Part shown: one piece after another, positions 63,891 through 64,000 of the stretch
How the letters are laid out: every line of letters starts with the position of its first letter
Position numbering within the stretch: the stretch's first letter is position 1
Assembly (NCBI RefSeq): GCF_019890615.1
Contig: NZ_JAINVZ010000003.1
Location: 429,299 to 493,298, forward strand
Direction of reading: 5' to 3'
Length of the DNA: 64,000 nt
Origin: Streptantibioticus parmotrematis
GTDB taxonomy: Bacteria; Actinomycetota; Actinomycetes; Streptomycetales; Streptomycetaceae
Translations under genes and position numbers: made by a program
Notes under the pieces: model-generated
What the model saw: only the letters and a program-made list of their open reading frames with translations
Told to the model about the DNA's origin: nothing
Databases searched by the model: none

Positions 63891-64000
63891 ACCATCGGGC
63901 CATCCCGCTGAGCGGGATTTGGCAAGGTGCCGTGAACAAGCACACTTTTTAGTTGAGTAAATCAGCTGCGACCAGTGCGATGGTTCGCAATCTGGGAGCT
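63891..64000 (-). other. 23S-5S internal spacer of the rRNA operon
   Basis: Transcribed spacer preceding 5S. It contains ATCCCGC-TGA-GCGGGAT (63902-63918), a 7-bp hairpin that may mark RNase processing, and A/T-rich sequence. The 3' end of 23S rRNA is not recognisable inside the window. Confidence 0.7.

Overview
The window is high-GC DNA from an actinobacterium, very probably Streptomyces or a close relative. The reasons are the strong third-position G/C bias, frequent GTG and TTG starts, the 5S rRNA sequence, and the gene families present: SepF paralogue, Rpf-LysM protein, DnaE2/ImuB, AfsR-like NB-ARC/TPR protein and I78 inhibitor. The gene order tlyA-nadK-recN ... pyrG-nudix ... parA-scpA-scpB-rluB ... 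cmk-der matches the order I know from Mycobacterium tuberculosis (Rv1694-Rv1696, Rv1699-Rv1700, Rv1708-Rv1713), so the right half is conserved chromosomal core. I see no prophage, transposon, CRISPR array or tRNA gene.

Left part (1-33.9 kb), more variable. Bases 1-6.9 kb hold a polysaccharide cluster: a GT2 glycosyltransferase cut by the window edge, a NodB-type deacetylase, a 1222-residue fusion of a Wzx-like flippase with a GT-C-like membrane protein, and a convergent membrane-anchored clan-A glycosidase. Next come a YtrA-type GntR regulator coupled to a methyltransferase-NUDIX fusion, a fused acyl-CoA carboxyltransferase and a secreted lipase. The error-prone polymerase pair dnaE2-imuB follows, preceded by an SOS (LexA) box. 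Then come an L,D-transpeptidase lipoprotein, a YedY/YedZ-like molybdoenzyme-cytochrome b pair, an SPFH protein, a WYL regulator, a streptogrisin-like protease, a SepF paralogue, an acyl-CoA dehydrogenase, a DHA2 exporter, a PAP2 phosphatase, an I78 inhibitor, an aldehyde dehydrogenase coupled to a DUF779 protein, an Rpf-LysM muralytic enzyme and two Streptomyces-type hypothetical genes.

Right part (33.9-64 kb), core and mostly on the minus strand. From high to low coordinates: the 5S end of an rRNA operon with its terminator; an Arg/Asp-repeat protein with a helical C-terminal domain; HAD phosphatase; Lys/Ala-rich phasin/histone-like protein; small conserved protein; TlyA; NAD kinase; RecN; GT4; CTP synthase; ADP-ribose pyrophosphatase; AfsR-like NB-ARC/TPR protein; alanine dehydrogenase; the chromosome-segregation block ParA / small RHH-like protein / ScpA / ScpB / RluB; prephenate dehydrogenase; CMP kinase; PlsC; and Der. 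Plus-strand genes between these are DUF1015, SCP2-fold, GH15 and DUF952 proteins. Many neighbours overlap by 1-20 bp (ATGA, GTGA, TTGA, TGATG), which suggests translational coupling.

Possible regulation seen directly: a LexA box before dnaE2, CRP-like palindromes before the lipase and Rpf genes, an 18-bp perfect palindrome over the start codon of the WYL regulator, and several long perfect hairpins acting as terminators. All family calls come from reading sequence and remembered motifs; no search was run.
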